Assembly: GCF_018294505.1 (NCBI RefSeq)
Contig: NC_057796.1
Location: 189,561,597 to 189,625,596, forward strand
Origin: Triticum aestivum
Lineage: Eukaryota > Streptophyta > Magnoliopsida > Poales > Poaceae
Length of the DNA stretch: 64,000 nt
Direction: 5' to 3'
Both the position numbers and the translations under genes were made by a program. Positions 34,747 to 46,871 of this stretch are shown in pieces; the first letter of the stretch is position 1, and the number at the start of each line of letters is the position of its first letter. Under the pieces are notes generated by a model. The model was not told the DNA's origin. It did no database searches and worked only from the letters and a program-made list of their open reading frames with translations.

Positions 34747-34754
34747 CTATTTAA
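34747..34754 (+). promoter_or_regulatory. TATA-like motif, LTR B 3'
   Basis: CTATTTAA followed by GGCAGCCCC, at the same place as in the other sublineage-2 LTRs. Confidence 0.5.
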
Positions 34755-35884
34755 GGCAGCCCCAAGCCCTCCCGAGCGCTTGATCAGCTCCACGCAACTC
34801 CCAGCACCCTCCCCGTCCACTCCATCCAACCAGAGCGGCCCTCCTCGCTGCCCTATGCCGCCACGGCCGCCGCCCCTGTCTCTTTTGATTCCGGCGGGTT
34901 AGACGTCCCCTCCCCACTCTAGCAGCTCTAGACGCCTCCTACTCCACCTAGAAGCCGCCCCGATACCCCTCCTCCTTCCCCGGTGGTTCTCTTCCTCGAG
35001 TTCGCCAGAGCCCGAAGACCCCGTCCGCCGGCGCCCGTGTTGCCATCGCCCTGGTCCACCCCGCCGTCCGTGGATGGGCCCTGGAGGTGTGCCGGAGCCC
35101 GTTGAGCTCGTCCATGTTTGGAGCCTCGCCGAAGATGCCCTGTAGCTCCGGTAGGCCTCGTCGGGGCTCGCTTTGCCATGGCCAGGCGCGGGCGGGAGGA
35201 AGGAGATGAGGCCGCCCCCTCCAGCTGGCCGGTGGGCCCCGTGGCCCCCACCTGTCGGCGTCCCAGCCCGTTGACCCGGCGAAGCTGACGTGGATAAGTG
35301 GAGGCGTATTCCCGCGAATACGTCTCCCGCACACGAAAGCGCATTTCTCCTCTGCATCAGGCTAAAATGCATTTTCCTTTCTGGAAAACGCATTTTCAGA
35401 AAGGCGCGTTCTATTTTTCCAGCAAAGGGCCTGTTTGTGATGATTTTATTACAGATAGGTCCCTAGCAGAAAAACCCTCATAACATTTTTCCCATAACTC
35501 CAAATGAGTTGGTTCCAAAGCCCACTTCTTCATATCGTCGAGCCCGTTCTATTGGTATCATTTTCACCATGTTTTAACATTATGAGAATGACCATTTTGC
35601 CCTTGCGCTTAATGAGCCCCTTTCGAGAGAGAATGTTTTCCGGCGATTCGTTTCGCGAGTTTCTCACACTTCTTCCCAATGAATCCCTTCATCCTAGGCA
35701 AGCGACACCCTCCATTTGCATGATTGCAATGCAGTGACATGGTTTAAATTATTTGAACTTGTTTAAAATATAGTTTTAGCTACATGTGATCTTGTTCATG
35801 GCGTTTTCTCGGAGTATTATTTTGATCTTGCTATTGCCATGATATTTGCTTGGAGTTCTAGGACCTATATTTTGATGATATTAA

Positions 35885-36430
35885 GGATGTCATGTTGCCT
35901 TTGGATTATTAGTGGCTTTTAAGATTATTTTCATGGTGCTGTTGGATATGATATTTTGGAGTATTACCTTGGATGTCATATTGCCTTTGGATTATAGTGG
36001 CTTTTATGATTATTTTCATCGTGCTGTTGGATATGATATTTTGGAGTATTACTTTGGATGTCATGTTGCATTTGGGTTATTAGTGGCTTTTATGATTATT
36101 TTCATGGTGCTGTTGGATATCATATTTTGGAGTATTACTTTGGATGTCATGTTGCCTTTGGATTATTAGTGATTTTAAGATTATTTTCGTGGTGCTGTTG
36201 GATATGATATTTTGGAGTGTTACTTTGGATGTCATGTTGCCTTTGTATTATTAATTACTTTTATGATTATTTTCATGGTGCTATTGGATATGATATTTTG
36301 GAGTATTACTTTGGATGTCATGTTGCCTTTGGATTATTAGTGGCTTTTATGATTATTTTCATGGTGCTATTGGATATGATATTTTGGAGTATTACTTTGG
36401 ATGTCATGCTGCCTTGGGATTATTAGTGGC
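35885..36430 (+). repeat. 86-bp tandem array, about 6 units (LTR B, 3')
   Basis: Six full units plus a part, the largest array in the window. One unit has lost a single base near 35995. Confidence 0.92.
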
Positions 36431-37140
36431 TAGAATTGTTTTCATCATGATGTTAGTTGATATTATGTTTTGGAGTATGATTTCAGAGATGATGTTTACT
36501 TGTGGATCTTAGCTGGATAGCTTGTTCTTGATATTTGAGAAGTAGTTATATCATTCTTGGATTCATCATGATAGTAGTGTTACAATATCCTCGGAGTATC
36601 TTGGTATGATGTTATGATTCTTGGATTATTTGTTGGATATGCCATGACTTGGATTATAGGTTGATAGATGCTATCGGAGTATCAGTTAGCAGAGTTATAT
36701 TTTTGGGGTTAAATTCTGTCATTAAGTTGGTCAGGTGCTACCGAACAGGGATTTTCAAGTGCAACCACATTTGCCTTTATGGGAAGGCCCTAATGCGATG
36801 CTATTGTCATGCCTTTCGCCGGTGCCTCCAACGAGGGAAGGTTATGCGCAGGCGCTACCATGATCAGGTAGGATGGCATAAGCCTTGTGTGCCCGTTCTT
36901 GTGATTGGTGTTCCTTTGTCCCTGTTTGGGACCGTTTTTGTTTTGCCACGACGGTGTCCGTTGGTGCCTTTGGTAGGCACGGGGCCACCCAGAACTGAGC
37001 CCAAAGGGGGTGTTGGTCGGAATGGCTGGGAGAGTGTCATGGCAGTAGATCGGTTTTGTTGGAATGTCGTTGGTCCACCCGAATGGGAGTGCGAGGCCAT
37101 GGATTCCGTGGTGTGGGTAAAGTGCGCAACCTCTGCAGAG

Positions 37141-40100
37141 TACTTGCAATCTCACAACAACCATAAACATCAAGGCAAGACAATCACATAGCATTAAACA
37201 GGTTAACTGTATTAAGAACTACTATGATGAAGCAACTACTAAGCATGGTACGAAACTACTATCATACTGATAAACCAACATCTCAGATCTCCATAAGCAT
37301 ATCACCCTTGGCTAACCGGCCAAGTAATATACCATCTCGATCACCTCGTGATCAAAACCAAACACTGATCACTCACAGATCACAAACAGAACCACACTTG
37401 GTTCAACAGGTTACCTCGTAACCAAACGGTGATCATTCACATATCACAAACGGAACATCCACATGATCACCTCGTGACCACAGCACAAACTGAATGATCA
37501 TCCTCAAGATCATCCCAACATCATCATCAACATCCTTCCAATCTGTACTACTAAATATATAAACATATTAATCACCTATAAGTCATTCCGTCATGTGAGT
37601 GTTGATCGAACGGTGTGACCTAGTACGAACCCATGCCCATGACCGAGGACGCGGCTATTCCTAGATTCAACATACACACACTCTGCAGAGGTAGCACACT
37701 GTACCCACACCACGGAATGCATGGCCTCGCACTGCCATTCGGGTGGACCAACGACATTCCAACAAAACCGATCTGCTGCCATGACACTCTCCCAGCCACT
37801 CCGACCAACACCCCCTTTGGGCTCAGTTCTAGGTGGCCCCGTGCCTACCAAAGGCACCAACGGACACCGTCGTGGCAAAACAAAAACGGCCCCAAACAGG
37901 GACAAAGGTATACCAATCACAACAGCGGGCACACAAGGCTTATGCCATCCTACCTGATCAAGGTAGCGCCTACACATAACCTTCCCTCGTTGGAGGCACC
38001 GGCGAGAGGCATAACAATAGCATCGCATTAGGGCCTTCCCATAAAGGCAAATGTGGTTGCACTTGAAAAATCCATGTTCGGTGGCACCTGACCAACTTAA
38101 TGACATAATTTAACCCCAAAAATATAATTCTGCTAACGGATACTCCGATAGCATCTATCAACCTATAATCCAAGTCATGGCATATCCAACAAATAGTCCA
38201 AGCACCATAACATCATACCAAGATACTCCGAGGATATTATAACACTACTATCATGATGAATCCAAGAACGATATTACTACTTCTCAAATATCAAGAACAA
38301 GCTATCCACCTAAGATCCACATGTAAGCATCATCTCCGAAATCATACTCCAAAACATAATATCAACTAGCATCATGATGAAAACAATTCAAGTCACTAAT
38401 AATCCGAAGGCAGCATGACATCCAAAGTAATTCTCCAAAATATCATATCCAACAGCACCATGAAAATAATCATAAAAGCCACCAATAATCCAAAGGCAAC
38501 ATGACATCCAATGTAATACTCCAAAATATCATATCCAAGAGCACCATGAAAATAATCATAAAAGCCACTAATAATCCAAAGGCAACATGGCATCCAAAGT
38601 AATACTCCAAAATATCATATTCAACAGCACCATGAAAATAACCATAAAAGCCAATAATAATCCAAAGGCAACATGACATCCAAAGTAATACTCCAAAATA
38701 TCCTATCCAACAGCACCATGAAAATAATCATAAAAGCCACTAATAATCCAAAGGCAACATGACATCCTCAATATCATCAAAATGTAAGTCCTAGAACTCA
38801 AAGAAATATCATGGCGATAACAAGATCAAAATAATACTCTGTGAAAATGCCATTAAAAAGATCACATGTAGCTAAAACAATATTTTAAACAAGTTCAAAT
38901 AATTTAAACCATGTCACTGCATTGCAATTATGTAAATGGAGGGTGTAGCTTGCCTGGGATGAAGGGATTCGTAGAGAAGAAGTGCGAGAAACTCCCGGAA
39001 TGAATCACCGGAAAATGTTCTCTCTCGGAGGGGGCTGATTAAGCGCAAGGGAAAAATGGTCATTTTCAGAATATTAAAACATGGTGAAAATTATACCAAT
39101 AGAACGAGCTCGACGAAACGAAGAAGTGGGCTTTGAAATCACCTCATTTGGAGTTGTGGCCAAAAAGTTATGAGGGTTTTTCTGCGAGGACTTATCTGTA
39201 ATAAATTCATCTCAAACAGGCCCTTGGCTGGAAAAACAGAACGCGCCTTTCTGAAAATACGTTTTCCAGAAAGGAAAATGCATTTTAGCCCGACGCAGAG
39301 GAGAAATGCGCTTTCGTGTGCGGGAGACGTATTCGCGGGAATACTCCTCCACTTATCCACGTCAGCTTCACCGGGTAAAAGGGCTGGGACGCCGATAGGT
39401 GGGGGCCACGAGGCCCACTGGCCAGCTGGAGGGGGCGGCCTCATCTCATTCCTCCCACTCGCGCCTGGCCACGGCAAAGCCAGCCCCGACGAGGCCTGCC
39501 GGAGCTACAGGGCATCTCCGGTGAGGCTCCGTACATGGACGAGCTCAGCGGGCTCCAGCGCACCTCCAGGGCCCATCCACGATAGCGGGGTGGACCAGGG
39601 CGATGGCCACACGGGCGATGGCCACACGGGCGCCGGCGGACGGGGTCTTCGGGCTCTGGCGAACTCGAGGAACAGAGCCACCGTGGAAGGAGGAGGGGTA
39701 TCGGGGCGGCTTCTAGGTGGAGTAGGAGGCGTCTGGAGCGGCTAGAGTGGGGAGGGGAGGTCTAACCCGCCGGAATCGAAAGAGACAGGGGCGACGGCCG
39801 TGGCGGCATAGGGCAGCAAGGAGGGCCGCTCCGGCTGGATGGAGTGGATGGGGAGGGTGCTAGGAGTGGTGTGGAGCTGATGAAGCGCTCGGGAGGGCTT
39901 GGGGCTGCCTTAAATAGGCAGGAGCGAGAGGTGCCGCGCTGGCGTCGCCGCGGACGCGTGGCCGACGCCGCGGACGCGTGTGCATGCGCATGAGCTTGGA
40001 GTTAGGCGACGAGAGGGAACGGGAGGGAGAGCTCAACAGGAAGAGGCGGCCAAGAGATCGTAGTGAGGAAGAAGACGGTGAGCTCCGAGCCAAACCGGCA

Positions 40101-40885
40101 CTGTTCGCCCGTGGGCGTGCAGCGGCTTGCGTCGGTGAGGAAGCTGCCGGAGGGGGAAAGGGGTCCAGGGGAACGGTGACGACTAGGTGAATCCAAGGGA
40201 CATGCTCACGTGAATGAAGACGATGAGTGGGGAGTGGACGAAGCAGAAACGCCACCCTGGACGCGGCCACTGCGCACAGAGCGCGTGCCCAGGCTTGCAA
40301 GTTGCGCGGTCACCACGGGACAATGCACAGGGAGCTCACGAGTGGCAAGAAAATGGTGTCTAGCGTTATGTTCTTCCAAGATGGAGCATTTATGATGCCC
40401 TGGTTTGATCTGGGGTGCTATGATTAAATGGTAATCATCGTCTAAAGTTTACTGCAGTAAACTTGGTCATGCACTGGTGATCAACAGGAACTTTATTGGA
40501 GCCAAAGAGTTTGTCTGGGGTGATCAGCTTAGGAAGGACTATAATCCTGTTAACTTTGAGAAGAGTTGGATCAAGGTTTAACATAGTTGCTTTGCAACTG
40601 ACCCAGATGGTTTAGAAAATGGATCAAGATGATGCACTCAAATTGTGTGGCCACTTGAGCTCAAATTTGGCAAGGCTTAGTGATTTGGACAGATAAAGGT
40701 GCTGTTAAAATTTCATGCAAATTGGATACACCAAAATGGTACTTCCTTCAAAGCTATTCTCTTTGTCCAGAAACTTGCAAAAATCCTAGAGAAATATAGG
40801 CTTGATGAATTGGTCCCAAATTTGGTGGAGAGAGGTTTTATGGTCAAGAGAATGCTCTAGTAAATTTTCAGCCAAAATGAAGGAA
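37141..40885 (-). repeat. Inverted LARD-like LTR fragment
   Basis: The fragment begins at TACTTGCAATCTCACAACAACC, equivalent to LTR A about 380 bp in from its PBS end. It runs colinear with minus LTRs to the sublineage-2 segment GGTTTTATGGTCAAGAGAATG at about 40835. It includes an inverted CTATTTAA (39910-39917), the hairpins (39247-39283) and a 15-bp duplication GGGCGATGGCCACAC at 39599-39628. It has neither LTR terminus, so it is a broken remnant. Confidence 0.85.
38396..38770 (-). repeat. 86-bp tandem array, about 4 units, inverted
   Basis: Four full units in minus orientation, starting AATCCGAAGGCAGCATGAC on the plus strand. Confidence 0.92.
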
Positions 40886-41787
40886 TGAGGGTCCAGATAC
40901 CCAAGTGAGTTGAAAGCCATAATTACATATGGCGCCACAAAGGCATACCCTCAGAGGATTACTCTATTCTACAAGGACTGCATATTCTGCTGGCCTGCTT
41001 AAAAATGGTTAGTGCAGAATACCCAAGTCTGTTCTGTCAGATCCAAGATTCAGGTACAACCTCAGCAGTTTAACTTCAGTGGCAGTATTAAAGCATCTCA
41101 CAGCTTATTACCCAGATGGGTATACCGACAACATGGGATAGTCAAAAGCCGAACAATCAGCTCAGATCTGGTATATTCACTGGCGGAACCAAGTGCATGG
41201 ACAACAGGTCATGAAAAGTATTTTCCCGCCATCACTCCTGTCAGGACAGTCTCAAGATGTTAATATTTGAGGTATGACACATCTATAGACCCATATTCCG
41301 TTATATCGCTCACGACAGAAGGTAGTCGAATCTTTGGTACATATCTCATGCTCGAGCCAAAGGAATAAATCAAAATAAATCAGTACCACCTATGAGCAGT
41401 CAAATCCCGTCAGAAGATGGCCATGATTAATTCTTAGCATTTATTGAAACCAGAAGGCCTGGATTTATTTGAAGCAACCCCATGACAGAAGTAAAAAGGT
41501 TTTCATGACAATAGGAAAATTTATGCTCAGATTCATTGGATATCACCACAAATATGAGGGAATCAATGTCAGCAAGAGGAATTGGTATAGGAGCAAAAAC
41601 CTGACAGAATTAGAGAAATGTGAAGCAAACCACCCCAACGCAAGGTAAGATGATCATCTGAAAATCTCGAGGGAACAATAACTAAAGGAAAAAAATGATA
41701 CCCGAGCTGGAAACGGTGTCCTCAAGTCATACTTGTTCCCTGAGCAACCAAATCTCGAGGACGAGATTTCTTTAAGGGGGTAAGAGT
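40886..41787 (+). mobile_element. LARD-like element C, 3' part of internal domain
   Basis: The segment aligns with B internal from about 32137 to 33044. It begins abruptly at GGGTCCAGATACCCAA after the inverted LTR fragment. It ends with the NLEDEISLRG-stop string and PPT (41773-41787). The 5' internal part and 5' LTR of C are missing. Confidence 0.8.
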
Positions 41788-43491
41788 TGTAACAGCCTCG
41801 TTTTTGGCCCTTTTCTTTTCTTTTGATTTATTTGGTTTTTGCTCTGTTTTTCTTTCTGGAGTCGTTCTGTGGCCTTGCCACGTGGGAAATCATCATCATT
41901 CCCCCTCCCAAGTGGTTCACAATTCTCAAAACCTAGCCAAGATCATGTCACTTCACTCCTTGACCAAACTCTAAAATCTTTTTCTCAGGAATATTCCTTT
42001 TTCTATTAAAGGAATAACCCTGTCTGCCCTAGGTTGTGAAGCAACCTACATTTGTGTCACTCCCAAAAATCCCAATTAATTCTCATAATTTCTTTGGGTC
42101 ATATGTTGCTCAAATATGCCCAAACTTTACTGTCCTAGCCCAAGAATAATTCTCCAATAATTATTCTTCATTTCTGTCCACTGTGGCTTTCTGTGAAGGA
42201 AGTGCCACCTATCCTTTCCTGATTGCTCCCAAACCTTTTGGGCATTCCCTTATGTCCAAATAATTGCGTCATGCCAAAATTCAACTTTATTTTCCTAGCC
42301 AATCTTCCTGAGCAACTTTTTAAACTTTCTGTCATACAGAAGGCATTGTGAAGGAAGTACTAGCTAGGGTTATCCAAATGAGTTGAAATTTTGCACACTC
42401 CTTAAAGTGCTCATATTATCACACTCCTCCAAGTTTCAGCTCCATCCCTTGATCTATGTGAGCAGAGGATCAAATCTTTGATTCTGCTAATATTTTCAAG
42501 TTATGAAGCAAGTATAATTTTTATTGCTTCATTAAACCTGATAAATTATCAGATTGTGCTACTACCCAAATAACATCTCTTCCCCAAATTTGGGACCATT
42601 TCATTAAGCCATTATTTCTCCAAAGAAATTGCACGTTTCTGGACAGAGAGAATAGCTGTGAAGGAAGTACCATTTTGGTGAATCCAATTGGTATGAAATT
42701 TTTACAGCATCTCTATATGGCCAAATCACTAAGACTTGCCAAATCTGAGCTCAAGTGGCCACACCATTTGAGTCCATCATCTTGATCCATTTTCGGGACC
42801 ATCTGGTTCAGTTGCAAAGCAACTATGTTAAACCTTGATCCAATTCTTCTCAAACTTAACAAGATTATAGTCCTTCCTAAGCCGATCACCCCAGACAAAC
42901 TCTTTGGCTCCAATAAAGTTCCTGTTGATCACCAGTGCACGGCCTAGTTTACTGCAGTAAACTTCAGACGATGATTACCATTTAACCATAGCACCCCAGA
43001 TCAAGCCAGGGCATCATAAATGCTCCATCTAGGAAGGACATAATGCTAGACACCATTTTCTTGCCTCTCGTGAGCTCCCTGTGCATTGTCCCGTGGTGAC
43101 CGCGCAGCTCGCAAGCTTGTGCGCGCGCTCGGTGCGCAGTGGCCGCGTCCAGGGCGCCGTTTCTGCTTCGTCCGCTCCCCACTCGTCTTCTTCGCGCGCG
43201 TCAGCATGTCCCTTGGCTTCACCTCGTCGTCGCCGTTCCCCCGGATCCTTCTCCCCCTCCAGGAGTTTCCTCACCGACCCAAGCCGCCGCGCGCCCACGG
43301 GCGAACAATGGCGGTTTGGCTCGGAGCTTGCCGTCTTCTTCCTCACTGCGCTCCCTTGGCCGCCTCTTCCCCGTGAGCTCTCCCTCCTGTTCCCTCTCGT
43401 CACCTAACTCTGAGCTCATGCATGTGCACACGCGTCTGCGGCGGCGGACACGCGTCCGCGGCGACGCCAGCGCGACACCTCCCGCTCCTGC

Positions 43492-43499
43492 CTATTTAA
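43492..43499 (+). promoter_or_regulatory. TATA-like motif, LTR C
   Basis: CTATTTAA followed by GGCAGCCCC. Confidence 0.5.
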
Positions 43500-44627
43500 G
43501 GCAGCCCCAAGCCCTCCCGAGCGCTTCATCAGCTCCACGCCACTCCCAGCACCCTCCCCGTCCACTCCATCCAGCCGAAGCGGCCCTCCTCGCTGCCCTA
43601 TGCCGCCATGGCCGCCGCCCCTGTCTCTTTCAATTCCGGCAGGTTAGACCTCCCCTCCCCACTCTAGCAGCTCCAGACGCCTCCCACTCCACCTAGAAGC
43701 CGCCCCGATACCCCCTCCTTCCCCGGTGGCTCCGTTCCTCGAGTTCGCCGGAGCCCGAAGAGCCCATCCACCGGTGCCCGTGCTGCCATCGCCCTGGTCC
43801 ACCCCGCCGTCCGTGGATGGGCCCTAGAGGTGCGCCGGAGCCCGCTGAGATCGTCCATGTGCGGAGCCTCGCTGGAGATGCCCTGTAGCTCCGGCAGGCC
43901 TCGTCGGGGCTGGCTCTGCCGCAGCCGGCGCGGGCGGGAGGAAGGAGATGAGGCTGCCCTCTCCAGCTGGCCGGTGGGCCCCGTGGCACCCACCTGTCGG
44001 CGTCCCAGCCCGTTGACCCGGCGAAGCTGACGTGGATAAGTGGAGGCGTATTCCCGCAAATACGTCTCCCGCACACGAAATCGCATTTCTCCTCTGCGTT
44101 GGGCTAGAATGCGTTTTCCTTTCTGGAAAACGTATTTTCAGAAAGGCGCGTTCTGTTTTTCCAGCCAAGGGCCTGTTTGTGATTATTTTATTACAGATAG
44201 GTCCCTGGTAGAAAAACCCTCATAACTTTTTGCCCACAACTCCAAATGAGGTGATTCCAAAGCCCACTTCTTCGTCTCGTCGAGCCCGTTCTGTTGGTAT
44301 CATTTTGACCATGTTTTAACATTCTAAAAATGACCATTTTGCCCTTGCGCTCAATCATCCCCCTCCAAGAGAGAACGTTTTCCGGCGATTTGTTCCGCGA
44401 GTTTCTCGCACTTCTTCCTGATGAATCCCTTCGTCCCAGGCAAGCCACACCCTCCATTTGCATTATTGCAATGCAGTGACATGGTTTAAATTATTTGAAC
44501 ATGTTTAAAATCTTGTTTTAGCTACATGTGATCTTGTTCATGGCATTTTCTCGGAGTATTATTTTGATCTTGCTATTGCCATGATATTTGCTTGGAGTTT
44601 TAGAACTTATATTTTGATGATATTGAG

Positions 44628-44925
44628 GATGTCATGTTGCCTTTGGATTATTAGTGGCTTTTATGATTATTTTCATGGTGCTGTTGGATATGATATTTTG
44701 TAGTATTACTTTGGATGTCATGTTTCCTTTGGATTATTAGTGGCTTTTATGATTATTTTCATGGTGCTGTTGGATATGATATTTTGGAGTATTACTTTGG
44801 ATGTCATGTTGCCTTTGGATTATTAGTGGCTTTTATGATTATTTTCATGGTGCTGTTGGATATGATATTTTGGAGTATTACTTTGGATTTCATGCTACCT
44901 TCGGATTATTAGTGGCTAGAATTGT
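44628..44925 (+). repeat. 86-bp tandem array, about 3 units (LTR C)
   Basis: Three full units plus a part, with the same unit as elsewhere. Confidence 0.92.
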
Positions 44926-46492
44926 TTTCATCATGATGCTAGTTGATATTATTATTTGGAGTACGATTTTGGAGATGATGTTTACATGTGGATCTTAGCT
45001 GGATAGCTTGTTCTTCATATTTGAGAAGTAGTAGTATCGTTCTTGGATTCATCATGATAGTAGTGTTATAATATCCTCGGAGTATCTTGGTGTGATGTTA
45101 TGATGCTTGGATTAGTTGTTGGATATGCTATGACTTGGATTATAAGTTTATAGATGGTATCGGAGTATCAGTTAGCATAGTTATATTTTTGGGGTAAAAT
45201 TCCATCATTAAGTTGGTCAGGTGCCACCGAACCGGGCTTTTCCAGTGCAACCACATTTGCCTTTATGGTAAGGCCCTAATGCGATGCTATTGTCATGCAT
45301 CTCGTCGGAGCCTCCAACAAGGGAAGGTTATGTGCGGGCGCTACCTTGATCAGGTAGGACGGCATAAGCCTTGTGTGCCCATTGTTGTGATTTGTATACC
45401 TTGTCTCCGTTTGGGACCATTTTTGTTTTGCCACGACGGTGTCCGTTGGTGCCTTTGGTAGGCTCGGGGCCACCCAGTACTAAACCCAAGGGAGTGTTGG
45501 TCGGAGTGGCTGGAAGAGTGTCATGGCAGTAGATCGATTTTGTCGGAATGCCGTTGGTCCACCCGAATGGGAGTGCGAGGCCATGGATTCCGTCGTGTGG
45601 GTAAAGTGTGCTACCTGTGTAGAGTGTGTGTGTTGAATCTATCGATAGCCGCGTCCTCAGTCATGGGCATGGCTTCTTACTAGGTCACACCGTTCGATCA
45701 ACACTCACATGACGGAATGACTTATAGGTGATTTATATGTTGATATATTGAGCAGTACTGATTGGCAGGATGTTGATGATGATGTTGGGATGATCTTGAG
45801 GATGATCATTCAGTTTGTGTTGTGGTCACGAGGTGATCATGTGGATGTTCCGTTTGTGATCCATGAGTGATCACCGTTTGGTTTTGATCACGAGGTGATC
45901 GAGATGGTATATTACTTGGCCGGTTAGCCAAGAGTGATATGGTTATGGAGATCTGAGATGTTGGTTTATCAGTATGATAGTAGTTTCATACCATGCTTAG
46001 TAGTTTCTTCATCATAGTAGTTGTTAATTTAGTTAACCTATTTAATGATATGTGATTGTCTTGCCTTGATGTTTAAGGTTGTTGTGAGCTTGCAAGTACA
46101 TTCAATGTACTGACTTGGTGTGTCATGCCAAATTGCAGGTGATGTCATGATTGCTAGATTGCTTGTCGAGGTTGCCGTGCATGCGAGCTAGATCGTGTCC
46201 CAGCCAGAGTCCCTGCGGAGTGGAGTACACCACCTTCGTCGTTGTTCCGCTGCTAGAAGTATTCCGCCGCTTCGAGTTGTTCCGCTGCTAGCATAGAGTA
46301 AGTGTAGTATCGCAGGCGTAGTGTTGCCGTGCTGATGTTCTTCTTTGTAACATCAGACCCTTGTATTTTTATTCTTGTAATAAGAGCTGATTTGTTCTAT
46401 GTCAAGCAGTGCCGTATTCCAAAGATTTCTCCTCAATCTCTGGGTTGGAATACGGGGCGTCCGGTTTCTCTGAGCCGGGGTGCCACAACGCT

Positions 46493-46504
46493 TGGTATCA
46501 GGGC
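46493..46504 (+). other. Primer-binding site after LTR C, truncated internal domain
   Basis: TGGTATCAGGGC, one mismatch to the tRNA-iMet type PBS. Only about 22 bp of internal sequence follow LTR C before an inverted LTR begins at 46510. Confidence 0.85.
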
Positions 46505-46866
46505 AAGCCTGTGGCACCACGGCTCAGAGAAACCGGAACGCCCCGTATTCCAGCCCAAAGATCGAGGAGAAGTCTTCTGGAATACTGCACTGCTTAGCAT
46601 AGAACAAATCAGCTCTTTATTACAATCTATATGGATACAAGGATTACATCAGCATGGCGACACTACGCCTGCCACGGTTGCTCCATGCAAGTAGCAGAAC
46701 AACACGATGCAGCGAAATAACTCTAGCAGCAGAACAACAACGACGGTGGTGAACTCCACTCCGCAGGGACTCTGGCTGGAATGCTTATGCTAGCTCGCAA
46801 ACAAGGGATCCATGGCAAACAATCAATCAATTCCGGCATGACCTGCAAACTGGCATGACACGCCAG

Positions 46867-46871
46867 GTCAG
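46867..46871. repeat. Left target-site duplication of the copia element
   Basis: GTCAG, identical to 55456-55460. Removing the element restores the continuous LTR D sequence (CCAGGTCAGTACATTG). Confidence 0.95.

Larger units (their letters stand above)
23884..37140 (+). mobile_element. LARD-like element B (5' LTR, internal domain, 3' LTR)
   Basis: The plus-strand element has LTRs at 23884-29890 and 33045-37140 around a 3.15-kb internal domain with PBS and PPT in place. Both LTRs carry sublineage-2 segments. The 3' LTR is cut off before its end, so no TSD can be read. The two LTRs differ at several percent of sites near their starts by eye, so the insertion is old. No protein-coding domain is recognisable. 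Confidence 0.82.
33045..37140 (+). repeat. LARD-like element B, 3' LTR (end missing)
   Basis: The LTR starts TGTAATAGTC (33045) and is colinear with other LTRs through the promoter (CTATTTAA at 34747-34754), hairpins and 86-bp array up to GCGCAACCTCTGCAGAGT. It then switches to inverted LTR sequence. About 0.7-0.9 kb of its end is missing. Confidence 0.85.
41788..46487 (+). repeat. LARD-like LTR C, complete
   Basis: The 4.70-kb LTR runs from TGTAACAGCC to TGCCACA and is preceded by a PPT and followed by a PBS, so the same LTR is flanked by internal sequence on both sides. Near its start (41910-41990) and at 42510-42590 it is sublineage-1 like, whereas its promoter and leader are sublineage-2 like. 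It is probably a mosaic. Confidence 0.88.

Noticed and set aside
34899..35393. Minus-strand Gly/Arg-rich ORFs of 128-164 codons
   Set aside because: Three overlapping frames of the same GC-rich LTR leader; typical shadows of composition.
35885..36430. CRISPR-like array
   Set aside because: The units are contiguous 86-bp tandem repeats with no unique spacers, in a eukaryotic retrotransposon LTR.
43139..43696. 185-codon Ser/Pro/Arg-rich plus ORF
   Set aside because: It is part of the LTR C promoter region, with low-complexity composition and no conserved stop or start among copies.
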